Made by a program: the position numbers and the translations under genes. Positions 60,778-64,000 of a stretch of DNA of 64,000 bases are shown here, one piece after another. Origin of the DNA: Canna indica (lineage: Eukaryota > Streptophyta > Magnoliopsida > Zingiberales > Cannaceae); assembly GCA_034359265.1 (NCBI GenBank), contig CP136897.1:23678001-23742000 (forward strand), in the 5' to 3' direction. The notes beneath the pieces are model-generated. The model was not told the origin of the DNA, made no database searches, and saw nothing but the letters and a program-made list of their open reading frames with translations. Each line of letters begins with the position of its first letter. Positions within the stretch are counted from its first letter, which is position 1.

Positions 60778-63446
60778 ATGAAAAATATGGATAAATCTTG
60801 GATTCGCCTCACAAAAAGAGCTAGTGTCGATTATGTAAAGGGCATTCTGGATTTTTTAAAATTTGCATTTGAGAAGTCGTCAAAAGATGAAAAGATCTTA
60901 TGTCCTTGTGTTAGGTGTGTAAATGCATATTGGCATGCCGAAAAGGATGTATATGATCACATCATATGTTATGGGTTCCTTAAAGGTTATGTACGGTGGA
61001 CTTGTCATGGGGAAAATCCTGAAGCCTCTACTTCCACTATTCAAACTATTGCGGATCCCAATGAGAGATTTCTAGATGATATGCAAGGTTGGTTGATGAT
61101 GGAGAACCAAGCAGATGATGGAGAAAGGCTGGTCGATGCTAGCACAAACACTTTAGGTATGTCTAGAGTTAGTCCTTTTTACCTTGATTAAGTTTTTTCT
61201 ATATCAATGTCACTCTTTGAATTTCTTGTACTAAATAATATATATGTATTTCATTATGATTTCCATGTACAAAGAGTTATCTAATATGGTTTAATTGGAA
61301 TAGATGGTTCACAACAACCTAAAAAGGTTCGAGGTCCAACACTCATGCCTGGTTTTTGGGATTTTGGTGAAAATGAACGGGCTATTATTGAAGTTGATCC
61401 CGTTACACATACACTAGTTGGGGGAGACGATGGCGATTTGGCAAATTGTCTAGTAACCATGGCGAGAATGTCACATCTTGCACCCATTGATTACTTGGAT
61501 TGGCGTAAGATGCCAGAATATTTGAAGGAGGAGATGTGGAGAATTGTCGAGATATGTGTGAAATATGATTTATTTCAACCTTGTAGTTTTCTTGTAGTGG
61601 CTCGAAAAAGATGTTATGATTTTATTCTTTTTGTAGTCAAAAGTTAAATTTGTGCCATCTTATAATGACACGACAAAGAGTTGGGTCCTGAAGAAGATAA
61701 ATGACTCATGGAGGTATTGGAAATGTGAACTGAAGTCTAAAGGGTTTGATGATAACGTTAATGAGGAGCAAATGGCTGCAAAAATACTTGATTATCGTGT
61801 TGGCAAAGATCAATATGCGAAGCTTGTTCACCATTGGGTCACTGAGGAAGCTAAGGTATATAAGTGAACTTTACGTATAGGATGCCGAGAAAGAGTAGAC
61901 CCTTACAATTGGAATTTAATATGATAATTTGTTTTCTTAAATAGAATATCAGTTCAACAAACAAAGGTAATCGTGTGAAATATGATGAGCTTCATTGCTT
62001 GGGTACAAAATTAATAAAAAAGTATATTCGAGAGAAGGTTAGTTATCCTTTTTCTGCCAAACTTTTTATACATATATTGTACTTATTTGCGACATTTCTC
62101 ATGGATTAGATCAATTTTTCATATTACTTTTTTAGACAAAGGAAGCTAATGGAGTTGCACCTTCCCGAGCTCAAGTATATATTGATAGTCACACTCGCAA
62201 AGATGAAAATATTGTAAATGAGAAAGCAACTCAAGTGGCGGTATATATGTTAATCTATTATTCCACTCTTTGATGCTATGTTTGAGAAATATTGTATATT
62301 ATATAAAAATTACATTTCTTGATTTGATGTAGTAGGTTATTAAAATTGCTAAGTTTTTATATGAATTTTGTCTTTGGTGCTATATAGAAATTTTTTTTTA
62401 CGGAGATTTTTTTTGTACAAATCTATTTTGGTATCCTACAAAGGATTTTCATGGCGAAATAGGAGGTTGTAAGTCCAGCATAGAATACATCATTTCACTA
62501 CTTTATTATTAGTTGGTGATTAACTATTTTGTAGTGTATTCATATACAATGTGGTACTCTAATTAAATGCATCATTTTATTATTATATTGTGATGTCCTA
62601 GATTGCTATTCATAATTACTTTATCCAATATTACTATTATATAGGTTCATGTTGATTTGGCTGAGTAGACCTGAGATGTTAACTAGCTAGTATATTTTGT
62701 TTATTGTTTATTGGTTGTTCATTCAATCCTTTTATTTTCCTTTTGGGTAGTTCAGTCATGTCTTCTATATCAATCCTTTTATTTATTCTTTTTACTTTAT
62801 TCAAACTCAGGAGCGCATGAAAACTATCATGAATGAGGATGGTCAGATTTCAAAAGTATCTTGGTAGAATGATGTGTATTCAAAAGTTAAAGGGCCAGAA
62901 AAGAGAGGGCGAATACGATGTGTTGGTAGCATTACATCTTCTAAGACAAAAAATCCTCCAGCATCTGAAGTGCATCAAGAAAACCAAGACTTGAGGGAGC
63001 GGCTCAAAGGGTTAGAAGGATTATTTAACGGTGTATTGTCGGTGCTTCAAAGTCGATTTGCTGATGAAGATGTAGCTAATATTGCAAATGTAGCTAATCG
63101 ACTTTTCAATACAGAGGTTTTTTTTTTTTGTGAGTTTTGATTATGTTTTATGAACCATATATCTTGTTAATATAGTCTATATAATATATAGGTACCAGAA
63201 GCCACTACTGATCCCAATAACTCTTCAACTAATTTGCCACGTCCATCCTCATCAAGTTGTCATGACTCAAATCATAATGTTAAAATATATTTTGTATTAC
63301 ATTTTATTTTTTAACTCCTTTTCGAGATTGAAATCCTTTTATGATTTTATTTTTTTGTTTAGGAAATATATTTTTTATTTTTATTTTTTATTTTGCAGGT
63401 CGTAATTAGGAAGCTTGCTGGTTATCAATCAAGGGAGAGTTTTTAA
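60778..63446 (+). pseudogene. CACTA-encoded protein: Transpos_assoc domain joined to Transposase_24 (Ptta/En/Spm)
   Basis: Exon 1 (from ATG 60778, or 60787 giving MDKSWIRL) to about 61157 carries the transposase-associated domain: DKSWIRLTKRASVDYVKG, LCPCVRCVN, HIICYGFLKGYVRWTCHGE. It splices in phase (TTAG|GTATGT to AATAG) to 61303 onward: MPGFWDFGENERAIIEVD, PIDYLDWRKMP, then an intron to about 61637 (FVPSYNDTTKSWVLKKIND, WRYWKCELKSKGF), and further exons near 61945, 62137, 62811, 62874 and 63192, ending VIRKLAGYQSRESF at 63446. The Transposase_24 signature (DW..iP..yK, then W..W) is clear, with a C-terminal coiled coil (LRERLKGLEGLFNGVLS). A TAG at 62866 interrupts the frame (VSW*ND), probably from GAG. 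TNPA-like proteins bind the element's subterminal repeats; the nonsense codon suggests decay. Confidence 0.82.
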
Positions 63447-64000
63447 GATTTTGTAGTGATTTAGACAATAGAGAGTGGAAATGATGGAATAGTTTTTGTG
63501 AATACAAATCTAGAATTTCTATTTGATCTTCTTTTGATATTTCTTTAATTTGATATGAATTGAATAAATAAATCAATAAATTTATAATTTATGTTGTTTT
63601 TCTATATATACTGTATCAATTTTATGATATTTTATTTATTAATTAATTGGATTGCGAATGTTGACTTCTCAACTAATAATTTCTATGAGTGGTATATCTT
63701 ATATATATATATATGGCGTGCCAACAACTTTTCAATCGTTAATATTATTTTTAACTAGTTCTAATGGAAATTATTGTTAGCATAGTATCGCACATTGAAC
63801 GATTATAATCATTACCATAAACCTACTATTGCAATAGAAATGTCATTCGTTAGAGTACAATTTACATCTGCTAACGGAAATAATTGTTGGTTTTCAGCCT
63901 TTCTACTAACGGATTTTTTCTCCTAACAGATAAACTCTTCGTTAGTATAGTAACTCATCTACTAACGGAATGACAATACTAACGGTATTGCTAGTCCGTT
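63447..64000. repeat. CACTA subterminal repeat region
   Basis: After the stop codon and a short 3' region, copies of CTAACGG(A/T) occur at about 63876, 63905, 63970 and 63988, and the inverted form CGTTAG at about 63848 and 63949. The sequence runs off the window edge within this block. Confidence 0.7.

Larger units (their letters stand above)
58763..64000 (+). mobile_element. CACTA (En/Spm) element, left end and body; right end beyond the window
   Basis: The left terminus CACTGCAAGGAAATTATC at 58763 fits the plant CACTA consensus (CACTACAAGAAA type). The body encodes a Transpos_assoc/Transposase_24 protein (60778-63446). The last 280 bp are dense with CTAACGGA/TCCGTTAG motifs on both strands, as in subterminal repeats that bind the TNPA-type protein. 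The right terminus and any TNPD-type transposase are not in this window, so autonomy cannot be judged. Confidence 0.75.

Noticed and set aside
1..64000. CRISPR arrays, bacterial operons, riboswitches, tRNA or rRNA genes
   Set aside because: None seen. The regular repeats are transposon-borne tandem arrays without spacers, in a eukaryotic context.

Overview
This is plant nuclear DNA: AT-rich, intron-containing genes with a peroxisomal photorespiratory enzyme, a P-class PPR protein and a mitochondrial carrier, plus a relic of plastid atpF. GC-rich first exons and the very GC-rich single-exon zinc-finger gene make a monocot likely (inference). There are no operons, CRISPR arrays, tRNA or rRNA genes that I can see.

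Six host genes are supported, four of them by complete, frame-consistent splice models. They are: a Sec14-type phosphatidylinositol transfer protein (+, 4401-10847, 14 coding exons, about 603 aa); a C2H2 zinc-finger repressor with an EAR motif (+, 13094-14188); a mitochondrial P-type PPR protein (-, 21594-22937); a GH5 endo-beta-mannanase (+, 39384-42300, 5 exons, 431 aa); peroxisomal serine-glyoxylate aminotransferase (-, 44163-46651, 5 exons, 401 aa, PTS1 SRI); and the mitochondrial ADP/ATP carrier (-, 48852-50900, 3 coding exons, 384 aa). They look like unrelated housekeeping and regulatory genes.

The rest is mostly mobile DNA. The largest item is an 11.4-kb Mutator-like element (23723-35079) with matching terminal inverted repeats and a 9-bp target duplication (8/9). 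It carries two convergent decayed genes, a MuDR-type transposase (+) and a ULP1/C48 SUMO-protease-like gene with an upstream plant-mobile-domain/DUF1985-like part (-). Their introns contain the same ~134-bp tandem repeat, in the sense direction of each gene, and a CATACTTT/AAAGTATG palindrome is scattered through the non-coding parts. Two ~475-bp MITEs share its terminal motif.

Other elements are: a 442-bp hAT-type MITE with perfect 8-bp TSD (43249-43690); a 931-bp foldback element (15286-16216); a TIR MITE in an AGT1 intron; an AT-rich 5-kb TIR element (about 53235-58205) split by a 5'-truncated L1-type LINE (54178-56483) with a 12-bp TSD; and a CACTA (En/Spm) element starting at 58763 and running off the right edge, encoding a Transpos_assoc plus Transposase_24 protein. 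The intergenic gaps hold microsatellites, foldbacks and degenerate repeats.
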